NCBI RefSeq assembly: GCF_006442795.2
Contig: NZ_CP083956.1
Span: 3,573,501-3,637,500, forward strand
DNA length: 64,000 bases
Direction: 5' to 3'
Source: Mesorhizobium sp. B1-1-8
Lineage (GTDB): Bacteria > Pseudomonadota > Alphaproteobacteria > Rhizobiales > Rhizobiaceae
Shown: in pieces, positions 47,113-54,790 of the stretch
Position numbering within the stretch: the first letter of the stretch is position 1
How the letters are laid out: each line of letters opens with the position of its first letter
Translations under genes and position numbers: made by a program
Notes under the pieces: model-generated
What the model was told of the DNA's origin: nothing
The model's database searches: none
The model's input: only the letters and a program-made list of their open reading frames with translations

Positions 47113-47892
47113 ATGAAGATCCTTGTCGTCAACGTCAACACCAGCCAGTCAATGTCCGATGTCATCGACGCGGCCGCCAAGACCGCCGCGTCCGCCGGCA
47201 CCGACATCGTCACGCTGACGCCCTTCTTCGGGCCCGAAGCGGTGGACTGCAACTTCGAGAGCTATATTTCTGCCGTCGCCGTCATGGACCGCGTGCTTGC
47301 CTATGACGAACCGTTCGATGCCGTGGTCATGGCCGGCTTCGGCGAGCATGGTCGCGATGGGCTGCAGGAACTGATCGAGCAGCCGGTGATCGAGATCTGC
47401 GAGGCCTCCGCCCATATGGCGATGATGATCGGCCGCAGCTATTCGGTTGTCACCACCTTGCAGCGTTCGGTGCCGCCGATCGAGGATAGGCTGCGGCTCT
47501 CCGGCCTTGCCGACCGCTGCGCCTCGGTGCGCGCCAACGGCATGACCACGCTGGAGGTCGATCAGGATCCCGCCGGCGCCATGCGTTCCATTGTCGAGGA
47601 GGCGCGCAAGGCGGTCGCGCAGGACCATGCCGAGGTGATCTGTCTTGGCTGCGCCGGCATGGCCGGCTTGGAGGAAGCGATCACCACCGAGCTTGGCGTG
47701 CCCGTAGTCGATGGTGTGGCCGCCGCTGTGCGGCTCGCCGAGGCAGTCGTCGGCCTTGGGCTCAAGACCAGCAAGGTCTCGACCTATGCGAAGCCGGATG
47801 CGAAGCGCATCGACGGCTGGCCCCTGTCGGAGGCGTTGGGGTTGAGACCGCGTTCGTCGGGGCTGGCGCTGCGCGCGGGAGGCCGGCGATGA
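47113..47892 (+). CDS. Asp/Glu/hydantoin racemase family protein (allantoin racemase candidate)
   Basis: A 259-residue member of the Asp/Glu/hydantoin racemase superfamily. Lying between allantoinase and allantoicase, it would interconvert allantoin enantiomers. The second catalytic Cys is present (LGCAGM, Cys180), but the first position, Cys in the usual ACFGDPG, is Gly75 in MAGFGEHG. A two-base racemase mechanism would therefore be broken or changed, and the true reaction may differ. The ATG follows AAGGAG by 8 bases, and the gene overlaps alc by ATGA. Confidence 0.8.
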   Translation: MKILVVNVNTSQSMSDVIDAAAKTAASAGTDIVTLTPFFGPEAVDCNFESYISAVAVMDRVLAYDEPFDAVVMAGFGEHGRDGLQELIEQPVIEICEASAHMAMMIGRSYSVVTTLQRSVPPIEDRLRLSGLADRCASVRANGMTTLEVDQDPAGAMRSIVEEARKAVAQDHAEVICLGCAGMAGLEEAITTELGVPVVDGVAAAVRLAEAVVGLGLKTSKVSTYAKPDAKRIDGWPLSEALGLRPRSSGLALRAGGRR

Positions 47893-49124
47893 ACATGATC
47901 GAGAAAGGCTCGGCGCATGACGCCTACGCCATGCCCGAGCTGAAGGAGGATTTTGTTGCGGAGGTCGATCTTGCCTCGCGCTGGCTGGGCGGCAGCGTGC
48001 TCGCCGCGAGCGACGAATCCTTCGGTGAGAAGGAGAGCCTGCTCACGCCGACGCCCTCGGCTTTCGTCCCGGGCAATTACGGACCGCGCGGCGAGATCGT
48101 CGACGGCTGGGAGACGAAGCGGCGGCGCGAGCCCGGCCACGATTGGGCGCTGATCAGGCTGGGTGCGGCCGGCATCATCACCGGGATCGATGTCGATACG
48201 TCCTTCTTCACCGGCAATTTCCCGACCACGTGCCGCATTGAGGCCTGCGGCGTCGAGGGCTATCCAAGCCCGAAGGCGTTGCAGTCGGCCGACACCGAAT
48301 GGATCGAGATCGTGCCGCGCTCGCCGGTCAAGGGCGACGCGCACAACCGCTTCGACGTCTCCGACCGCCGCCGCTTCACCCATGTGCGTATCTCCGCCTT
48401 TCCGGACGGCGGCATCGCCAGGCTGCGCGTCTACGGCCATGTGGTGCCGGACCCGCGTGTCTTCGACGGGCTTACCGTCGACCTTGCCAACCAGGACCAT
48501 GGCGGCCAGGTGGTGACGAGCAGCGACGGTTTCTACACCTCGGCCGCGATGCTTAACCGCCCCGACAAGGCACGCAACATGGGCGACGGTTGGGAAACGC
48601 GCCGCCGTCGCGACGACGGCAACGACCATGCCGTCATACGTTTGGCGCTGCCGGGGCATGTCAGGCTGGTCGAGATCGACACAGCGCATTTCAAATACAA
48701 CGCCTCCGCCGAGGTGGCGCTCTCCGGTGCGGGAGAGGCGCTGCCCGGCGGCGACGATGGCTGGCGGCCGTTGCTTTCCCGCCGGCCTCTGCAGCCGGAC
48801 ACGCGCCATGTTTTTCGCGTGGCGCAAACGAGGGAGCGAGTTTCCTACATCCGGCTCGACGCCTACCCCGATGGCGGCATCTCGCGGGTGAGATTGTGGG
48901 GCAAGGTCGACCCCGCCGCGCGTCTCACATCTGGTTATCGCTGGTTCAACACGCTGCCGACAGGGCAGGCTAGGCAGGTGCTTGCGGAGCAGGGTGTCTC
49001 TGGCGACCTCGCGGAACAGTTGATCGCTGCACGACCACTCACCGAGGAGATCAGGGTTTCCTTTCACAGCGCGGATCTAGCCGGCCTGTGGACGATGCTA
49101 GAGGGACGATTCGATGAGAGATGA
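47889..49124 (+). CDS. alc: Allantoicase with C-terminal extension
   Basis: Splits allantoate into ureidoglycolate and urea. The 411-residue product has the two repeated jelly-roll halves of the family: DGWETKRRREPGHDWALIRLG with RFTHVRISAFPDGGIARLRVYG, and DGWETRRRRDDGNDHAVIRL with VSYIRLDAYPDGGISRVRLWG. About 70 further residues follow (RWFNTLPTGQARQVLAEQG...LIAARPL), resembling part of the OHCU decarboxylase fold. This suggests a remnant or fusion of the ureide pathway. Start overlaps the racemase stop by 4 bases. Confidence 0.88.
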   Translation: MNMIEKGSAHDAYAMPELKEDFVAEVDLASRWLGGSVLAASDESFGEKESLLTPTPSAFVPGNYGPRGEIVDGWETKRRREPGHDWALIRLGAAGIITGIDVDTSFFTGNFPTTCRIEACGVEGYPSPKALQSADTEWIEIVPRSPVKGDAHNRFDVSDRRRFTHVRISAFPDGGIARLRVYGHVVPDPRVFDGLTVDLANQDHGGQVVTSSDGFYTSAAMLNRPDKARNMGDGWETRRRRDDGNDHAVIRLALPGHVRLVEIDTAHFKYNASAEVALSGAGEALPGGDDGWRPLLSRRPLQPDTRHVFRVAQTRERVSYIRLDAYPDGGISRVRLWGKVDPAARLTSGYRWFNTLPTGQARQVLAEQGVSGDLAEQLIAARPLTEEIRVSFHSADLAGLWTMLEGRFDER

Positions 49125-50101
49125 CCGGGTCGTCGGTGGCTTTAAGGCGCTGCGGCGACTGATGTTCGCAGCAATGCAGTTTCGTTTCGGGCAATTCGCA
49201 AAGCGCGGGTAGTTGCGGTCCGTTCCGTATTCCGACTGGGTGTCGCAGAAATTTCGTACCTTCTGCATAGCGACTTCGGTCGAATTGCGCGGGTACATGA
49301 GGGACGCTGGGTACCCCATGTGCAGTGGTGCAAACTTGATCGAAGTTTTTCTGGGGGTTCGACTCGGTAGAGCGCTACCGCCAATACAGCGCCGTTGTCG
49401 AAATCGTCTGCTAGCTAGCGGAACCTTCGCGGTGAGATGGTTACTCATGCCGTGCGGCGGCCGGCGAACGATGAAGTGGGCAATTCGTTTTCGCTGTGGC
49501 CTGTCTTGAGATTCAGCCTCGCTGGGGGACGGCTGCATGCGGGCCGCAACGCGACCACCATCCCCTCTGAGTGCTTTCAGCAGGATGTCACGGTTGATAT
49601 GTGACGGTGAGAACCCCCCTCCGGGGTACGGCGATCGTGCTGGTTTCGAGTTGGGGCCAGATCCACAAGCCGGGGAGATGACCCTCCGAGACAGGACGTC
49701 AGCTTCCGAACTTAAATGTTCTACTCCGGACCGCAGAAGCTCACGCGCCTCGCTAGTTTTGGGGACGCCAGCGCCGCCGTCTTGGCGCCGAAGCCGGCGC
49801 TCTGCATTCGTCGTGCGACCAACGTTCACGCAATCGTGTACATTGTGCTCCTGTGAATCCGATAGGCTGCACACGATCCACCCCCGGATCATCTGGGCGA
49901 CGAGGTCCCACCTTTGTGCCCTGACAAAGACCCCGCTGGCCCCGGCCGGCGGGGACTTATGCTTTATTTCCCAGTATTACCAGTTAAAATTCTATATACT
50001 TCTACCATCCGCGTTGGAGCCTGTCCGGTATTATGAACGGCAGTATTGCGGCCGTCATTTTTCGCCTTTATTATTAGACCTCAGTTAATTAGGTCCTCGG
50101 C
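49125..50101. other. Long gene-poor region
   Basis: Nearly 1 kb with no recognisable gene: frames on both strands are out of character, with many Arg/Pro/Ser codons and no known motifs. A GC-rich 24-base hairpin (CCCCGCTGGCC/GGCCGGCGGGG, 49931-49954) stands near its right end, and the last 120 bases before the histidine kinase are AT-rich and probably promoter. It may be decayed DNA or hold an unrecognised RNA. Confidence 0.5.
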
Positions 50102-51250
50102 ATGTATGATCGCTCGTCCAATAGGATTGTCGCCGAGCTGCCGGGAGGCCTCGACGCACGATTCTGCGAAGTGATGAACACGGCACCGGTCATGATCTGG
50201 GTGTCCGGCCAAGACAGGCTCTGCAGTTGGTTCAACCGTCCCTGGCTCACATTCACAGGCCGCAGTATTGAGCAGGAGCTAGGGATCGGTTGGACGGAAG
50301 GAGTGCACCAAGACGACTTAGGTCGTTGCCTGCATATCTACACCAGCCACTTCGATGATCGGAAAGAATTCCGAATGGAGTATCGCCTCCAGCGATATGA
50401 CGGCGTCTACCGCTGGATCGACGATACCGGAATTCCCCGCTACGATCGGCAGGGTACGTTTCAGGGGTATATCGGCTCCTGCGTCGACATCCAGGAACGA
50501 CGGCAGGCGCTAGGCGAAATGCGCGTTCACCTGCTTGAGGTCGCTGACTTGAACCGCAGTGCTGACGCTGCGATGCTATCTGCTGCAATTTCGCACGAAC
50601 TGAACCAACCCTTGGCTGCGATCATGGCCAACGCCGAGGCTGCGGGGATACTCCTCGAGGCAAGCCAACCTGATCTGGATCAGGTCAAAGAAATCCTTTC
50701 CGACATTCGCCGGGACGATAAGCGTGCAGCGGACGTGATCAGCCATATGCGGCGGTTCCTCAAAAAGAATGATATTGGATTTCATGACATCGACTTGAAC
50801 GAAACTGTGCACGTGGTGCGCGAAATTCTCGGGCCCTACGCGACGGCCAAAGCTGTTGTGTTGAGTGTCGCCTGGGAGGTGGGTCCGTTGACAGTCCGTG
50901 CTGATCCAATTCAGCTGCAGCAAGTCGTCTTGAATCTGGCTCTGAACGGCGTGGAAGCAATCGGCGGATCTCCTTTTCGCGCGTCAACACTTACAATCCT
51001 GACAACCCGCGTCGACGCACACACAGCTGAAATCTCCGTCGCGGATTCCGGCATCGGCATTCCGGCTGACAGACTGGAACTTATTTTCGAGCCATTCTTC
51101 ACGACCAAAAAAGAGGGGACGGGCCTGGGACTGTCCATCGCCCGCGCGATCGTGGAAAATCATGGAGGGAAGATATGGGCCGAGAATTTGCAGGAGGGGG
51201 GAGCGATGTTTCGCTTAACCCTTCCGTTGGCCACCGCACCACCGGGGTAG
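50102..51250 (+). CDS. PAS-domain sensor histidine kinase, soluble (FixL-like architecture)
   Basis: A 382-residue sensor with one PAS domain (about residues 22-135: FCEVMNTAPVMIWVSG..., EYRLQRYDGVYRWIDDTGIPRYD, IGSCVDIQERRQAL), the phosphoacceptor His165 in AISHELNQPLAAIM, and the HATPase boxes NLALNGVEAI, SVADSGIGIP and GTGLGLSIARAIVENHGG. There are no membrane segments, so it senses a cytosolic signal. The PAS domain lacks an obvious heme-pocket motif, so oxygen sensing is not implied. Its 3' end overlaps the regulator gene by 76 bases. Confidence 0.9.
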   Translation: MYDRSSNRIVAELPGGLDARFCEVMNTAPVMIWVSGQDRLCSWFNRPWLTFTGRSIEQELGIGWTEGVHQDDLGRCLHIYTSHFDDRKEFRMEYRLQRYDGVYRWIDDTGIPRYDRQGTFQGYIGSCVDIQERRQALGEMRVHLLEVADLNRSADAAMLSAAISHELNQPLAAIMANAEAAGILLEASQPDLDQVKEILSDIRRDDKRAADVISHMRRFLKKNDIGFHDIDLNETVHVVREILGPYATAKAVVLSVAWEVGPLTVRADPIQLQQVVLNLALNGVEAIGGSPFRASTLTILTTRVDAHTAEISVADSGIGIPADRLELIFEPFFTTKKEGTGLGLSIARAIVENHGGKIWAENLQEGGAMFRLTLPLATAPPG

Positions 51251-51933
51251 CCGCCCGGCCACCGGCCGTCATCCATGTTGTCGATGACGACGCGTACTTC
51301 CGCACTGCTGTCGGCCGTCTGCTTCAAGCCTTCGGGCTGGAGGCCGCTCTTTACGAGTCGGGGACACAATTTTTGGAGCGGCTGCCTAGGGATGCACGGG
51401 GCTGCATTCTGCTTGACGTCGAAATGCCTGGTCTGGACGGGCTGGAACTTCAAGATCGGATTGCAAAGGGAGGATGCATGCTCCCGATACTCTTTTTGAC
51501 CGCCCACGGTGACATTCCGATGAGTGTGCGGGCAACCAAGGCAGGCGCAGAGGACTTCCTGCTAAAGCCTATCTCAAAAGAACCGCTTGTGGCAGCCATC
51601 CGGCGGGCGCTTCGGCGATGCGAGGCGGAACAGGAGCATCATGATAAACTCGGCGCGTTACGGCGACTTGTCGATACTTTGACGCCCAGGGAAAAGGCGG
51701 TCTTCGCGCTGGTCATTCGCGGCAAGCTCAACAAACAGATTGCGTTTGAGATGCGCACTTCGGTGCGTACCGTGAAGGCGCATCGCCATGAAGTCATGTT
51801 CAAGCTTCAGGTCCGATCGGTTGCAGAGTTGGTTGCGTCCGCCGGCACCTTGGCTGCCGCCGGCATTACCGTTGGTTCTGGCGACTGGTTCACGCCTGAC
51901 TTGAAGCAGAAGTTCGCACCCATGATGCTATAG
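51175..51933 (+). CDS. FixJ/NarL-type response regulator
   Basis: A 252-residue regulator with a receiver domain (acidic Asp37/38, phospho-Asp81 in LLDVEMPGLDGLE, Lys131 in LLKPISKEP) and a LuxR-type HTH (LTPREKAVFALVIRGKLNKQIAFEMRTSVRTVKAHRHEVMFKL, over two stretches). An extra 40 residues follow at the C terminus. The ATG at 51175 lies inside the kinase gene and has GGAGGGA just before it, which supports this long overlap. Partner of the preceding kinase. Confidence 0.9.
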   Translation: MGREFAGGGSDVSLNPSVGHRTTGVAARPPAVIHVVDDDAYFRTAVGRLLQAFGLEAALYESGTQFLERLPRDARGCILLDVEMPGLDGLELQDRIAKGGCMLPILFLTAHGDIPMSVRATKAGAEDFLLKPISKEPLVAAIRRALRRCEAEQEHHDKLGALRRLVDTLTPREKAVFALVIRGKLNKQIAFEMRTSVRTVKAHRHEVMFKLQVRSVAELVASAGTLAAAGITVGSGDWFTPDLKQKFAPMML

Positions 51934-52019
51934 CCGACCTGCACACGTGCAGCAGAGGTCTCAGTCAAATTCGGCCCCCAGGTACAATATCGGAGCGGCT
52001 GACCGGGCCTTAAGGTTTG

Positions 52020-52460
52020 ATGGGTAATACATCTGCCGCCGAACTCTCGTCCCTCGCGGCGCGCGCTTCAAGGAACGGGTGGGTGCAAGCAAAGCCGTTG
52101 ATCGTGGCCGTTGTCGACGATGATCCCAGTTTGTTGAAGGGTATACAACGCTTGTTGAGCGCCCAGGGAATTGCTTCGGAGGTCTTCGCTTCCGCTGAAG
52201 CATTCCTGTCCAGTTCAGCTGCAAGCCGTGTAGCATGTCTGGTTCTCGACATACAGCTGGGAGCAATGAATGGTTTCGAACTCCAACGCCAACTGGCAGA
52301 CTCAGGATCGAAGATCCCGATCATATTCATGACGGCGTTCGACAACGAGGCCACGCACTTGCTGGCAGTCGAGGCCGGCTGCACGGCTTACCTCCACAAA
52401 CCGTTCTCGGCACGCCTGTTTTTTGACGCGATTGAAAGGGCCGTAGCGAATTCCGGGTAG
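52020..52460 (+). CDS. Single-domain response regulator (CheY-like receiver)
   Basis: A 146-residue receiver-only protein with a short N-terminal extension. It has the acidic pair in VVDDDPSLLKG, phospho-Asp77 in LVLDIQLGAMNG, Thr105 in FMTAFDN and Lys127 in LHKPFS. It lacks an output domain. Lying 86 bases after the FixJ-like gene, it may act as a phosphate sink or as a second partner for the same kinase. Confidence 0.88.
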   Translation: MGNTSAAELSSLAARASRNGWVQAKPLIVAVVDDDPSLLKGIQRLLSAQGIASEVFASAEAFLSSSAASRVACLVLDIQLGAMNGFELQRQLADSGSKIPIIFMTAFDNEATHLLAVEAGCTAYLHKPFSARLFFDAIERAVANSG

Positions 52461-52485
52461 GTTTTCGGTTACGCCCGCAACGCCA

Positions 52486-52502
52486 TTGCCCTCAAGGACA
52501 AT
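52486..52502. promoter_or_regulatory. Imperfect palindrome shared upstream of small secreted-protein genes (copy 1)
   Basis: TTGCCCTCAAGGACAAT, 185 bases before the small secreted-protein gene at 52688. The same 17 bases occur at 63155 and a two-mismatch version at 62457, each upstream of another small secreted-protein gene. The core TTGxCC-N4-GGxCAA is two-fold symmetric, as in an operator. Confidence 0.5.
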
Positions 52503-52687
52503 TGTTGAAGGACATGTTGCGCGTCAGAGTCGATACGAACCGATATGGATAGGTGGGCAGCATCGATCATCAAGCGGGGCAGAGGGAACCTTCGACCGTT
52601 CGGCATGCGGCTAACAAGTTGCATTGAAGAGACCGCTGCAACGGCGTGGGCCATCGTTTCCAAGAGAATGCGGTAGAGGATACGACG

Positions 52688-52954
52688 ATGGTCAGACTCA
52701 TGACGTACATTTCGGTCGCTCTTGCGTTTCTTGTGCCGGAATTGGTCAACGACAACACGGCCGAGTTGATGCGGGGCAAGTTTCTGCCTGAGACCCAGGC
52801 AGCCGCCCTCTCAGTGCGCACGCTTCCGCGAGGATGCAAGAGCCTGCATATCAACGGCGCCCACTACTATCATTGCGGATCCGTCTATTTCCGACGGGTT
52901 CCCAGCCACTACGTGCAGGTGACCGCACCGCATGTTCATCGCCATGGCCATTAG
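52688..52954 (+). CDS. Small secreted protein, paralogue of the one at 63288
   Basis: An 88-residue protein with a signal-type N terminus (MVRLMTYISVALAFLVPEL) and a C-terminal module LPRGCKSLHINGAHYYHCGSVYF...HYVQVTAP, with two Cys that may form a disulfide. The same module ends the protein encoded at 63288-63626 (LPPGCRVVHYNGLGYHQCGSRYY...RYVQVTVH). The family resembles small exported proteins of the DUF6515 kind, function unknown. The ATG at 52688 is chosen because it begins the signal peptide. Confidence 0.7.
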   Translation: MVRLMTYISVALAFLVPELVNDNTAELMRGKFLPETQAAALSVRTLPRGCKSLHINGAHYYHCGSVYFRRVPSHYVQVTAPHVHRHGH

Positions 52955-53022
52955 GCTGTCCGTTACCGGTTCTTGGCGCACGCGACTAAAGGCATGATCA
53001 AATCGTTCGAAGGGAACTTGCC

Positions 53023-53556
53023 ATGACCTATCAAGAACAACTCGCGACGGATCCAGACTCACGAGGGTGGCGCTTCAAGTGTGGTGTCGCCCTGTTCGGA
53101 TTGTTGATCTTTCTGGCGCTGATGATTCCTGTCACCGCCTTTTCTGGAATGGAAGCAGGAAAGATCGCGGCTATAACCGGTGCCATCTTCGTCTTCAACA
53201 AAGTCCTGATGGTGTTGATCGTTGCCGTCATGGGCAAAGCGGGTTTCCAGGAACTCAAGCAATCTCTCGGTGCATATCTGCCAAAGCTGCCAGCGGACGA
53301 AATCGTCAGTCCGTTGCGTCACTATATCGGGCTCCTCATGTTCTGCGTGCCGATCATCACGGGGTGGCTGGCGCCGTACCTCGACCACCTCTGGCCGGGC
53401 CTGAGACCGGACAGGATCGAATTTCGCGCGTTTGGCGACATCATGATGGTTGTCAGCATTTTCGTATTGGGCGGCGGCTTTTGGGACAAGGTCCGCGCGC
53501 TCTTCGTACGCACTGCGCGGGTGTCATACGCCGCGACCGGGGGAGCCAATCTATGA
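53023..53556 (+). CDS. Membrane protein with transporter-suffix-type domain
   Basis: A 177-residue protein with four hydrophobic segments (about residues 20-42, 48-70, 100-118, 138-152). The GWRFKCGVALFGLLIFLALMIPVTAF start and the VMGKAGFQELK motif resemble the transporter-suffix-domain family; function unknown. The ATG follows AGGGAACTTGCC. Its stop overlaps the SDR gene by 4 bases (ATGA), so the two are coexpressed. Confidence 0.7.
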   Translation: MTYQEQLATDPDSRGWRFKCGVALFGLLIFLALMIPVTAFSGMEAGKIAAITGAIFVFNKVLMVLIVAVMGKAGFQELKQSLGAYLPKLPADEIVSPLRHYIGLLMFCVPIITGWLAPYLDHLWPGLRPDRIEFRAFGDIMMVVSIFVLGGGFWDKVRALFVRTARVSYAATGGANL

Positions 53557-54383
53557 AACTCAAAGACAAGGTAGCGCTGATTACAGGCACGGCCGCACCG
53601 AAGGGCCTGGGCAAAGCGATCGCGGTGGCCATGGCCCGGGAAGGGGCGAAGATTGCCGTATGCGACATCAACGAGGAGGGTGTCATCCAGAGCGCCAAGG
53701 ACATCGAGGCCACGGGAGCGCAAGCGCTTGGCCTTCGCTGCGATGTGTCTGACGTGGAAAGTGTCCGCGAAACATTCTCAAAAGTCATCGACCGCTACGG
53801 CACGTTGGACATTCTGGTGAACAATGCCGCGCTCATCCCCACAAAGCCTGCAGATACAGACCGACGTAATCGGCACTATGCTTACATGACGACTCCTATA
53901 CCGCGGCAGTCCATCGGCATCACCAGCAGCCTAACCGACGATGACTGGCTTCGATGGTGGGGAGTTAACGTGCATGGCGTGTTCTACTGCACGCGTGAGG
54001 CCTTGAAAATAATGGAACCAGCGAAATACGGACGCATCGTAAATATCGCGTCCACTGGCGGCATCTCCGTAATGAGCGGCCACAGTCCCGGATATAGTGC
54101 GAGCAAGGCTGCCGTCGTTTCTTTTACAAAAACTGTAGCGCAAGACGTTGCTGGCGCTGGAATTTTTGTGAATTGCATTGCTCCGGGAGGTATTCATACC
54201 GACGACTTCGAAGGATACCTTTCGGGCCTAACTGACGTGCAAAGAAATACATTGTGGCAGATAATGCCCGCCGGCCGGTTGGGAAAGCCAGAGGAGTATG
54301 CGGCTCTGGCCGTGCATCTTGCCTCGGACGAGACTTACTGTGTGGGTCAGATCATCAGTCCGAATGGTGGGCTGGTCTTCTAA
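53553..54383 (+). CDS. Short-chain dehydrogenase/reductase (SDR)
   Basis: A 276-residue classical SDR with the nucleotide-binding TGTAAPKGLGKAIA (residues 11-24), Asp at CDIN (prefers NAD(H)), NNAA at 90-93, and the active-site Ser167, Tyr181 and Lys185 (GYSASK). An insertion at about residues 97-125 (TKPADTDRRNRHYAYMTTP...) lengthens the substrate-loop region compared with the usual 250 residues. Substrate unknown. Its start overlaps the preceding membrane-protein gene, which may share its pathway. Confidence 0.88.
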   Translation: MKLKDKVALITGTAAPKGLGKAIAVAMAREGAKIAVCDINEEGVIQSAKDIEATGAQALGLRCDVSDVESVRETFSKVIDRYGTLDILVNNAALIPTKPADTDRRNRHYAYMTTPIPRQSIGITSSLTDDDWLRWWGVNVHGVFYCTREALKIMEPAKYGRIVNIASTGGISVMSGHSPGYSASKAAVVSFTKTVAQDVAGAGIFVNCIAPGGIHTDDFEGYLSGLTDVQRNTLWQIMPAGRLGKPEEYAALAVHLASDETYCVGQIISPNGGLVF

Positions 54384-54610
54384 GGCGAAGCTTAGCAGAT
54401 GCGCCCGCCTATCCTCGTCACGGCATTCGTCGGAGCAGTGCATGGTCACCGATCACTCAAGGGCCGTCGGGCGAGCTGTCAGTCCGAACAATGGGAGCGT
54501 TGTATGAACCAACTGGGTTCTCCATCGATATGGTGCGGAAGGGCAGTTTGTTGAGTTCCAATCTCTCACCCGTGGCAACGTTTGTCTCGGTCGCAAGGCC
54601 GCGAAGTCCG

Positions 54611-54790
54611 ATGGCTAGGTCCATCGTCTTGGTTTTGACCATCAAGCTGGTCGGCATCCTGTGTATGAAGGCTTTCTTGTTTCCTGACAGCGCGAAGCCT
54701 CTCGTCGATGCATCGGCGATCGAGCGTTTGCTAGGTCCCCAACAGCCCGTGCCGGGACAGGAAATGGACAAGGCCAATGCTCGAATTTGA
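54611..54790 (+). CDS. CydP-like small subunit of cytochrome bd oxidase
   Basis: A 59-residue protein with one membrane helix (MARSIVLVLTIKLVGILCMKAFLF) of the CydP kind, which has a conserved IKL motif in the helix. Members sit next to cydAB and are thought to be accessory subunits. A frame from ATG 54530 would add 27 residues. It overlaps the cydA start by 14 bases, which supports coexpression. Confidence 0.6.
   Translation: MARSIVLVLTIKLVGILCMKAFLFPDSAKPLVDASAIERLLGPQQPVPGQEMDKANARI

Noticed and set aside
47784..49067. Frame antisense to allantoicase
   Set aside because: Allantoicase repeats are intact; the opposite product has no motif.
49350..49380. tRNA-like pieces (GGTTCGACTC and GGTAGAGC)
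   Set aside because: The two arms are in the wrong order for a tRNA on either strand and no acceptor stem can be drawn.
49098..49892. 264-codon minus-strand frame in the gene-poor region
   Set aside because: Composition (Arg, Ser, Pro-rich), no ribosome site, no motif; it overlaps the end of allantoicase.
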